Shown one piece after another: positions 55,145-64,000 of a stretch of DNA of 64,000 nt. This stretch comes from Piezodorus guildinii (lineage: Eukaryota; Arthropoda; Insecta; Hemiptera; Pentatomidae), in NCBI GenBank assembly GCA_023052935.1, contig CM041298.1, positions 50,977,313 through 51,041,312 of the forward strand, written 5' to 3'. Within the stretch, counting starts at the first letter, position 1. Each line of letters starts with the position of its first letter. Position numbers and translations under genes: made by a program. The notes beneath the pieces are model-generated. The model had not been told where the DNA came from. It was given only the letters and a program-made list of their open reading frames with translations, and made no database searches.

Positions 55145-56022
55145 TTTGTATATATATTTGAAATATAGCAAGGGAAAGTATTAAGATGGTGAACAGTTTC
55201 GAATTTCAGTTTTCGACGGAAATACACGTTTTAGGGTCCCTTTTAAATAACCAATAGTCTAAATAACCAAGTCCCGCAAAAAGGTCTGTGTGTGTGGTAA
55301 GTCCCACACGAAAACGAAATGGTATACGCAACTGAAAAATCATATTCAAGACAACTATGAGCCCAAGATGTACTTTATACCATGTATTTTTGCGCCTTTT
55401 TACGATTTACACAAAAACGTCTTTAACGATTTTGATTAAACTTACTATATCATGTAAAATTTAGTGGGTTTTAATGTGTCAATAAGTTTGATTCTGATTA
55501 AAATAGTCTGACAGGGCTTAAATGGAGTATTTTGGCATTTTCTTGTTCTAAAATACCTTTAATTTTGTACTTCCTAAAATATTAAAAATATCATCTCATG
55601 AGCAATGACAAATGACGGCCTAATATACAAGTTGAACGAATTTGATGACCAACTAAAGAATAAAAGAGAAAACATATTTTTTTAATGTATTTTTTTTTTT
55701 TTGTAAAACAAAAATTAGAGTAATATAGACGTATGATGTTCCGTTGGAAAGAGGAAGATGTTAGGAAAAACCTTATCTTATACACAGAGTTAAAAAAAAA
55801 AAAGTTGAGTAACGAACAGAGCATTAACTTATATTTAATTATTAAACCTGACACTTTTAATATAGTTATATTACTTAATCTAAATCATATATTTCCAACA
55901 AAATGAAAATTATTATTTAAATAAACTTAAAAATATTTTCATAAACTGCAAGTTCATATAATAGTTCTTAAATTGATTTAACAGCCGAGGTTAGTGTAAG
56001 TCGTGTGTTGCCAGCACCTTAA
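55145..56022 (-). repeat. Rep-A copy 16, full length, inverted
   Basis: Right end near 55150-55175 (GAAATATAGCAAGGGAAAGT). CA-run inverse GTGTGTGTGG near 55286. TAGTCTGACAGGGCTTAAAT near 55504. Left end AGTGTAAGTCGTGTGTTGCC, AGCACC at 55990-56022. Confidence 0.85.
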
Positions 56023-56929
56023 GTTTGTTTATTAATTTATTCATTTTGTTGAGCTGAATTATCTCCCGAAGTTTTATTTTTTTATCTCTTCTTTCATCAT
56101 TATAAAGAATAATTAATTATGTTCCTTTTATCTTTAGACCAGACATACTATATATTTCTATCGCACTTTTATATTATTTTAAGAATGAAATTATTTTAAA
56201 TTCTATTCTACAATTATATTATATCATATTATAGTATTGTTGTTCACTAAAATCGTATTTCACTCCTCTCTCTTCTATAATGGCCTCCAGTTGCCCAAAT
56301 TCCATGAATTACGCGTGGGATTTTATCACCCTATTCCAGACCTGGTTCACATTGAGGATGATGGGAGAGCGTCCTAGAAGAACCATTCTCTTTACAAGAT
56401 ATTACAAGGTCTCGGGTTGCTGATCAAGGGTTGGCCGGTGGAGGTCAGTAGGTTCCCCACCACTTCTGCAGGTGTTGCCATACCATCCCCATACTACACT
56501 AGTTATTAACTAACATGGGTGGCTCCTCCCAAATAATTGCTGGAACCAGGATATTTTTTTTTTACTAAGCAGTAATTTAACTTCCAAAATTATTTTTTAT
56601 ACAATATATATATTGAGTTGAGAGTAACCATTTAATGAAAATTATATAACGTTTTCGAAGAGCAATTATATTAAATTTGCAAGTAATACTCTCAATACGG
56701 GAAATCTAGTCCACAAACGTCAAGGTGGTGTCTTCGAATCAGTCGAGCGAGGCAGGCAGTATATGAGGTTTGAGGATTAAATTGAAAATCCCATGATTTC
56801 TCCATCTAGAAGACTTTATTAAATTTATAATTCACATATAGTACTAGTTGAGGACGTATATTCTTGTAAAATGTTCATATTGTGGCATGGTTTAGTTATT
56901 TAGTGAGAATACTGAGGGATTTTTTTTTT
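56023..56929. other. Spacer; segment 56260-56560 looks single-copy and GC-richer
   Basis: No coding domain recognised in 56260-56560; AT-rich otherwise. Confidence 0.3.
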
Positions 56930-57675
56930 TTTTTTATTTATTTATTTAAAGAAATTTACAACTGTATTAAATAAATACAACAAGTAAATAGGCTTTATAT
57001 ATGATTAGTACACATGATAGTCCTGAGAAGAAACTACCCATTGGTAGCACTCCAATGTCTTATGTTAGAAGGTCTCTTGGCCACCTTCTTTTAAGGCGCC
57101 TCGGTGGGTTGTCGGGAATAGATATGGAGGAGAGGTCACGGATAAGCGGGTTTGAGTGGGCAGGGAGTTTGGAATGAAAAGGGGTATATCCGTAACGGGC
57201 CAAGTCTTCAACTAATGGGATATTTAGGTCTTTATGGATGATTTTATTAGTAACAAAGTGAGGAGCATTGAGGATTTTACGAAGGATTTTGGACTGCAAG
57301 GATTGGATGCGAGAGGAATTCGATGGTTTAGTAGACCCCCATAGCTCAATGCCATAGGTCCAAATAGGCCTGATAATTGTGATATAAATGAGTTTTTTGT
57401 AGTAAGTAGGAAGTTTTGAGCGTTTGTCAAGTAAGTGTTGTAGTAATCTGTATCTACGAGCAGTTTCCTGTCGTTTCAGTCTAGTATGAGGATTCCATGT
57501 TAGGCGTTTGTCAAGGTGGAGTCCTAAGTACCGAATCTGTTCAACAGGAGTAAGTAGGATATTGTTAAAGGATACGGTGGGGCAGGAAGTCATAGGCTTA
57601 CGACGTAGAGTGAAGGTGATTTGATGGGATTTATTTTGATTCTCCAGTTTTGACACTATTCTTCAATGGCTGATA
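56930..57675 (-). pseudogene. Jockey-like LINE, 5'-truncated copy, best preserved
   Basis: A 198-codon minus frame (57656-57060) includes SKLENQNKSHQITFTLRRKP, IRYLGLHLDKRLTWNPHTRL, IIRPIWTYGIELWGSTKPSN, LQSKILRKILNAPHFVTNKI and PPRRLKRRWPRDLLT. This covers RT thumb to C-terminus. The codons before it (CQNWRIKINPTKS) are in another frame and contain TAG where the sister copy has TGG. The catalytic palm is absent, so no activity is possible. The 3' tail on the plus strand is TTTTATTTATTTATTTAAAG. Confidence 0.9.
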
Positions 57676-57719
57676 ACTGAGGGATTAAGTTCGTTATTAA
57701 ATAATTCTAATATCAATCA

Positions 57720-58051
57720 AGTAAATGTTAACAAGCCTTAGTCGGCAAAAGTTAAAAAGACGTTTACCGACCCCACTTGAAATTTCCCATGGGCAGCCCA
57801 GCGATACCCCAAGAACTTCCTAGACCCCAGCTACTAGGCTGTACTGGGCACTTCCCATATCAGCCCCGCCTCTCTTTGTCCGATAAGAGATCGGCAATTT
57901 CCAAAATATGGGACTTTTGAAAAGCAGAGGGGAGAGAAGTGACGAGGTTGTTCCATCCTCAAGAAGGAGTCAGTGGAAGTCCAGTCGAGTTCCATCCACA
58001 AGAATAAGAGAGGTCCGTCGGGAGTCAGAGAGAGCAGCTGGAGGTAGCAAG
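57720..58051. other. GC-rich segment split by a MITE
   Basis: Together with 58358-58430 this looks like one single-copy segment. No coding motif seen. Confidence 0.3.
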
Positions 58052-58349
58052 TAGGGGTGGGATAATTGAATGACGATTATCGGATCATTCGATTATTTCA
58101 ATCATTCAAATTAATCGATTTTCGGATTAATCGGTTTGGAGAAACGAATTGTTTAACGATAATTGAGGGATTATAAGGAGGATAACCGAACGACATTTTT
58201 TTTTTTCCTCATCGACGAGAATTGTGGCATATGGTCTCTCAGAATCCATATTAATCATTCAGTCATTCGATTATGAAATCATTCGATTATTTAAATCATC
58301 GAAGTCCGGTCATCCGATTATGACAATCATTCGATTATGCCCACCCCTA
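58052..58349. mobile_element. hAT-type MITE with perfect 8-base TSD
   Basis: 298 bases. Ends TAGGGGTGGGATAATTGAAT and ATTCGATTATGCCCACCCCTA are inverted repeats. GTAGCAAG occurs on both sides (58044-58051, 58350-58357), the 8-base duplication expected of hAT transposons. Inside, the motif ATCATTCGATTA recurs several times in both orientations. No transposase; mobilised in trans. Confidence 0.9.
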
Positions 58350-58430
58350 GTAGCAAGAGTCTAGAAGAGCCACCTGAGACCAGGTCTGAGGGTAACCTTT
58401 TATTGTAATATTGTTTGGCAAGGTCAACTA

Positions 58431-60167
58431 TGAGAAATCCCTCAGTGTTCTCAGGCATAGTTTAAATAAATTGTATATGTATAAGCTAATAATAATAATG
58501 TCTTTATTGAAACCTGTTTACTTTACTGTTTACTTTAATATTCCATGCATGACACCTATTGGGATTCGTAAACTTGAAAACTTTAGAAAATAAATCCAAT
58601 GGTTTCAGTAAACATGGTTTATATATTGATTAAAGATATCAATCAATCTAGGTTTTGAAGGTACTCCTGCCTTAAAAAAGCAGCCGGTCAAAAACATAAC
58701 AGTTTATTAGTTTAGGTCCAGAGGCTTTTAATTGTTTAAAATAAAAAAATCCAGAGGTACAAAGGTTTATTTTCTTCGAAACGTTACATACGAGAGACGT
58801 AATATGGTTGAAATTTAACAGTTATAACACAAACTAAAATAAATATCGAATATACTCAATAATTCAACATAGGAAGCTTCTTCGCTGAGTCTCAAAATTT
58901 ATATAAAATTATACAATAGCGGAAAATTCTACGCTAGACAAACTAAAAGAACTTATCTCCAAAAGTACTCATAACATCCTCGGAACATATATCTGTACTT
59001 CCATCTATTCGGTACGAGACAGCTTGAGAGAATGACTTTAAAATGGTGGGTTTCGATATCTCATCGATTATCACCGTAGATAGCGACACCGTACATAGGT
59101 AATAGGATAAATAGTACATTCTCTTAAATAGGTAAATAAGATACATTTTAAATTCGCGGCTCCGGACGGACGAAATCACAGCGGAAAAAAAATAAAATCT
59201 TAAGGTACTATGGCTTTACAGTTTTTCATGTATTTTTTTTTTTTTTTTTTTTTGCCATAGCTTCTTCACCTGAGAATATATTTATACTCGTGGCGGGAGT
59301 GTCACTATATAACATGTTTGCTAGTATTCGGAGTGCCTCTTCCAAATTTCATACTCTTTAAAAACGTCACATATTCTTTACTAGGTTAATGTTCACCATA
59401 TATATATTTAGGATAATAGAATCATTATTAAACATATGAAATGATGTGATAAGTGTGTACATTTTTCTTTTCTCTTTTTAAGCCTTAAGAAAATTCGACA
59501 CTTGTTTATATGATCCAGGAAGTAAATGGAATCCTTATAAAAGTAAAAATAATTTTCAATTCATTTAAATTATATTATTAACTAATAGAGTTTAAACAAA
59601 TTAAAACTTGTAAAAATCGTTCCATTTCATTATTTTATTTAAGGGATATTTAGTCTATTCCTTCGAAAGGTATAAACGACAATGCCCAAAAAAATTACCA
59701 CTAATGAAGTTTGTCCATTTTCATTCCATGCAAAACGAAAGGATATTCTCTAAAGCATTAATTTTATAGAACAGTAATCCAGTAAAAAATTGTATTATTT
59801 AATGTGCCTAGGGGATAAATATGGTACCTAATATAAATATAGGGTAAATACCGTTTTTATTCATTAAATATTATATACACGTACATGTATTTACACGGAA
59901 CTGTGGACTTTTCAAGTTAAACATAATTACATTGTGAGAAATCTCCCGTTATTGTCAATCGTAAATCATAGAAGATTATCATAATCGTAAGGATTGATGT
60001 AGACATCGCCAGTTAGGTAAAAAGTCGCATCGCATATAGTTAGGGAAGGAAGTCGCAAAAATTAAAAGCAGTAGTCAATTGTACATACGTAGTTTGTATA
60101 TTTTGTTCATTTTTTTTTCTAATAATACAAGGTTTATTTATATTTTATCCATTATTTAAGTTCAACG
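58431..60167. other. AT-rich, no recognised gene; T-run 59232-59252
   Basis: Nothing recognised on either strand. Frames at 58411-58593 and 58943-59179 lack domains. Confidence 0.3.
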
Positions 60168-61032
60168 CGATCAACCCATTTTGATCATGAAAATCAATCT
60201 AACCACCCTTGTCATAAAGCGCCAAAGGTTTCAGTTGGTGTAATATTTCGTGATTTTTTGAAACCATTTTCTTGGCTACTTAGGAAATGTGTTGTAAAGA
60301 CCAAAATTATATAAAATACTCTCATTATCATTATAGTTTTTGTTTGGTTCTTAATATGCAAAATTACCGGAGTTTAATATTTTTTAAAGAAAACGTTATT
60401 TTAACATTTAAGAGAGTTTTATAACTCCGGAACCAGCTTAGTCTCAAAGGCCAAATTTGTATCACTTAAACAGATCGTATAGATAGGTAATTTTTATTAA
60501 TTTCATAATTTTTCACTCAGTCCCTTTTGAGATATTTCCGTATAAATATCGCGAAAAATCAATTTTTGCTAATTTTGAAAATGAATTTTTACAGCAAGTA
60601 GGACTAAGACACTAAGCTTTATAATAAAATATAATTAAAAGTGAGTCTCTATTCCTTTATATACTTTTGTCTCGTTAAAAATCTCGTTTTTTATTCATTT
60701 TCGAGTATTTTTTAAACAACTTTCTTCACTATGTAAGCGATAAGTTGTGATGGACAAGAAATACAAAGCATGTCCTTATCTTATTGTTAATTTTTGTTTT
60801 GATTAGTTTTCTAAAAAATTAAAGGAATTAGAAAGGTTTTCCAATCACATGTTTTCGCCCGTGAAACTGACTTAAAAAGGCTGCAACACTAAAAGTATTG
60901 GCCCGAATTTTTTTTTTTTATTTATGGTTTTATATTCACGAAAGGATAGAGAATAACTGGTCAAAAAATCACGAAAATCAAAAATGTCGAGCGGCAAGGT
61001 CTGGACGATTTCTAATGGATTGACCCACATAT
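60168..61032. mobile_element. Candidate non-autonomous element with imperfect inverted ends
   Basis: The left end GATCAACCCATTTTGATCAT and the inverse of the right end GGGTCAATCCATTAGAAATC are similar. About 70-80 bases further in, both arms share TTCGTGATTTTTTGA. Target duplication not resolved. No coding content. Could also be chance similarity in AT-rich DNA. Confidence 0.35.
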
Positions 61033-61464
61033 ATATAACCATAGATTATGGCTGATTGGGGTTAGCATTCACACTATCGTAAAACTATTTCCTTTCTCGA
61101 AGGGAATTGTACCTAGACCAAACCTACGGCAGTAATCATATCCTGAAAACCATTAAGACGTTCCCGGATTAAAGTCGACAGGAAAGGGGTTCTCTTACTC
61201 CCGGTATCTGTGAGTTGTGTACAGTAGTCTGATGGACCACACATATTAGGCGGAGTTTTCAAATTCTTTCAAATGATTCCCGAGACCGATATTTTTAAAA
61301 TATTTCTGAATACTATTCTGGTATTAGGTTTTCCCTAATTGTGCTTGACAGTTTATGTAAAGTTATTGTAAATGAGTGAACCTCGGATTAAATTTAAATT
61401 ATAATCGGATAACATTAATTTTTTATCTATGAAAGTAATAAGATTTACCTTTTAGAATCATACA
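61033..61464. other. No recognised feature
   Basis: Mixed composition; nothing identified. Confidence 0.3.
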
Positions 61465-61690
61465 TAAAATCCATCAGGGCTACGAAAAACCGGATAACAA
61501 CCAATATAATTATAAACTTAATAATTATTGTCACCATATTATTTATATTATTATTATGTACCTAACTTATTATTAAGTTTATAATTACATGGGTTGTTAT
61601 ATTGTTTCTCTTAGGCCTGATGAAGGCCCACGATGTAGGCCGAAACGTCGGCACACAATTAAAATAAGTACTACTATACACTATACACTA
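61465..61690 (+). repeat. Penelope-like foldback fragment with hammerhead-like motif
   Basis: Short inverted arms: GATAACAACCAATATAATTA (61493) and the inverse of TTTATAATTACATGGGTTGT (61578). Then CTGATGA (61617-61623), GGCC...GGCC, GAAACGTC (61642-61649) and GGCACACAATTAAAAT. Corresponds to the right arm of 35828-36656. Upstream stem I base is changed (GGC in place of GCC). Confidence 0.65.
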
Positions 61691-63072
61691 AGATTTAGGC
61701 CATGGTTTTATTTTTAAAAAACACTGGTATGAAAGTTTCCAGTGTCTAATTATATTATTTTCTTGGAAAAACATCTCAAAACAGTTGATCTATTATTAGA
61801 ATTATTAGTAATCATAAGATAAGATTAAATAGCATAACATATTATAAAATAGGTGCATAAGTAAAATCTTAATTTTACGTTTTGTATGTTAACCAATGGT
61901 TATTTATTAGTTTGGATTATATTAATATATCATATATGATAATAATGAAATATTTTATCATGATGATATGGTACGAAAGGAATTATGGATTTTAAGTGTT
62001 GTTCACCTCATGTAATAATTTATAATTGGTTTAATTATTATATTATTTGAACGTAATTTATTTTTAAACATGGACCCGGACCTAGGAAATTATTTTTTTA
62101 TTGAATTGAAAACTAACATAATGGAATTTATTATTTTTGACCGTCAGAATGGCTGCATCTAAAATTTAAAAAAAATATATGTTTCTTATAAAGACTTTGT
62201 AAATGTAGAAATAAAAAATATATACTTATAATATATATGGTACAACGAATGAAATACTAAATTGAAAGAAACCACGTGGAAGAGTTGAACCCAGATATAC
62301 AAGCAGAATAAATAAAGATACAGGACAAAATATTACAAATAAAATATCCTTAGTTTAATTGATTTAAACTATATACTTGATTAAATATGCAGAGATGTAT
62401 GTATGTAAATATTTACAAACAATCACTTTTCATCAGGTTGTATGTATGTCTAAACACAGTATTTTTGTAACTTAATAAAGAACTCAGATCCAATTCCCCT
62501 ACTTCCTAACCAAAAACATTCCCGTTCAGAGAAAAAAAAACATTGTTAAACTTGGAATTAATACACCACTTTAATTGGATCACAATTAAGTAATTTAATT
62601 AGTTGATCCTAACTAATTTCAAATATAATGAAATAAAACTGTTGAATATTAACGTGAAACTATCAGACTGAGAAACTACTTTGTTAGTATTTGAATATTA
62701 ATACTGCTGGAGAACATAAAAAGTTAGAAGAGCTTTTTTCGATTTCCATACCGAAAATGGATTTGAACGTGACGTGAAAATTATCCGAGCTATAAAGCAT
62801 AATTCTAAAAAAAAAAATTATTTTTTAAAAATCAGGAGCCCCCAATTCTTCCAATTGGTATATAATATGTCAGGTTAGTATAGTTTGGTTAATTTTTTTT
62901 CCCTATAGGGCATAGCTCCAATAACCATTTATATTAATTAATAATATAAATTTTTAAATTTAACATTGTATCCGTATCTGTGCCCAGTCAATAACAACAA
63001 GTTCTGAATGTGATAAGGCATGATCAAAATAAAATAAATAATAATAAAATGAAACTACATTATTAAAAAAAC
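61691..63072. other. AT-rich, no recognised feature
   Basis: Very AT-rich with A/T runs; nothing coding. Confidence 0.3.
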
Positions 63073-63104
63073 AAACTGGAATTCGAAAATCACAATATTT
63101 TCCC

Positions 63105-63165
<61 letters not shown>
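63073..63165 (+). repeat. Rep-A right-end remnant with expanded (TA)n
   Basis: AACTGGAATTCGAAAATCAC, AATATTTTCCCTTAATATAT matches the Rep-A end, then (TA)n from about 63108 to 63163. The hairpin core again seems to have become a microsatellite. Confidence 0.6.
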
Positions 63166-63168
<3 letters not shown>

Positions 63169-63329
63169 TTAATATGCAAAATAAATACATATATATTTTC
63201 AACATTTCTTTTATTCCAATTCCATATTTTAGGAGGAACTGAATGATTCTACAAGGGTTTCTTTTTCTATGAAAAGATTAGTACTTATTAAAGTGTACTT
63301 TGTACATTTTTTTCATAATAAGAAAAAGA

Positions 63330-63945
63330 AATAGAACGTAATACCAATCAAGTTAAATATAATTGTTAGTATTAGTACACGTTGATCTGAAATCACGTAA
63401 GAAATTTAAATTACGAACATTATATCATATTATATTAATTCGGAATATTTAAAAAATATATAAACTAAATTTGTTTTCTAAATCCTACATTTATTTAACA
63501 AAGATATACATAATGACATATCATAATGGGAATCAAAATAATAACAATCTTTTGCCAGAAAGCATTTTAAGGACTAATATATAAATATTAAAACAAAAAG
63601 AAAAATATAAATAAATCACATATTTTTTCCCTTAATATATGTATTTCAAATAATTAATAATAAAAATTAATTTAACTTCAGAATAATAGATAAATTAAAT
63701 TACTAAAATTAATTAAATTTGAAATCTTTATACAATAATGAAATTATAAAATTATTAATATTTTAGAACTTAATAAAGATTACTATAACAATAAGTTAAA
63801 AATAAACGTTAGTATTAAGTCACATTGATCTGAAATTGCGTAAGAAATTCAAATCACCAACTCCTATTATAATATTATATTGGTTCGGAATAATTAAAAA
63901 ATATATATAATAAATTTAGTTTTCTAAATCCTAAATTTAATAATA
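63330..63945. repeat. Direct duplication with about 445-base period
   Basis: TTGATCTGAAAT(C/T).CGTAAGAAAT and TTTTCTAAATCCTA(C/A)ATTTA occur near 63383-63495 and again near 63828-63940. TTAGTATTA precedes each. Confidence 0.65.
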
Positions 63946-64000
63946 TATATAATGTTAGAGGTGGAGATTAGGGCTGATATATTCCTTCCAAATTCTTAAT

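Overview
This is an AT-rich, repeat-dominated eukaryotic (animal, very probably arthropod/insect) intergenic or long-intron window. The evidence is Jockey-, RTE- and CR1/L2-like non-LTR retrotransposon relics, several tRNA-derived SINE families with target-site duplications, two Helitron termini, a mariner relic, a hAT-type MITE and hAT transposase fragment, Penelope-like foldback elements, many (TA)n and poly-A/T tracts, and one host-type exon with GT-AG splice signals. I see no bacterial operons, CRISPR, rRNA or intact free-standing tRNA genes. I cannot name the species.

The only host coding sequence I can defend is one GC-rich internal exon on the minus strand (13018-13261). It encodes a Pointed/SAM (PNT) domain of the ETS transcription factor type. 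Acceptor and donor sites flank it, and AT-rich sequence surrounds it, so much of the window may be intron of that gene. A second GC-rich patch (52920-53160) has promoter or first-exon features but no recognisable protein. Other GC-rich patches that look single-copy (930-1150, 6560-6770, 10560-10740, 14880-15365, 32985-33110, 34650-34830, 40975-41400, 50390-50610, 56260-56560, 57720-58430) have no recognised coding content. They are candidates for conserved regulatory sequence.

The dominant repeat, called Rep-A here, is about 0.85-0.9 kb and appears about 18 times, whole or in pieces, on both strands. On its plus orientation it starts with CTGGTGCGGGCAACACACGA and ends with TATATA...GGTAAGTGAAAGTA. 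The sequence just inside the left end (ACTTTCACTTACCT) is the inverse of the right end. Other families named here: SINE-1, SINE-2, SINE-3 and SINE-4 (tRNA-like promoter boxes), Rep-B (a short AT-rich repeat found at least four times), and Rep-C (a diverged AT-rich repeat near 45, 47 and 48.7 kb).

Layout: 0-6.5 kb Rep-A copies and antisense RT fragments; 7-12 kb RTE and CR1-like relics and SINEs; 13 kb ETS exon; 13.8-20.8 kb LINE, SINE and hAT relics; 21-22.35 kb complete non-autonomous Helitron; 23.3-25.8 kb Rep-A mosaic; 26.7-28.8 kb LINE and SINE; 29.5-30.6 kb duplicated Rep-A block; 31-34 kb SINE and RNase H LINE relics; 34.9-36.8 kb nested stack (Rep-A hit by SINE-3 and by a Penelope-like foldback with a hammerhead-like motif); 37-46.7 kb mixed repeats including mariner; 48-52.5 kb SINEs and Rep-A; 53-57.7 kb LINE copies; 58 kb hAT MITE; 60-64 kb AT-rich sequence with a candidate TIR element and a further Penelope-like fragment.

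No genes form a pathway here. All calls rest on reading motifs and comparing copies within the window. No database search was possible, and repeat boundaries are usually good to tens of bases.
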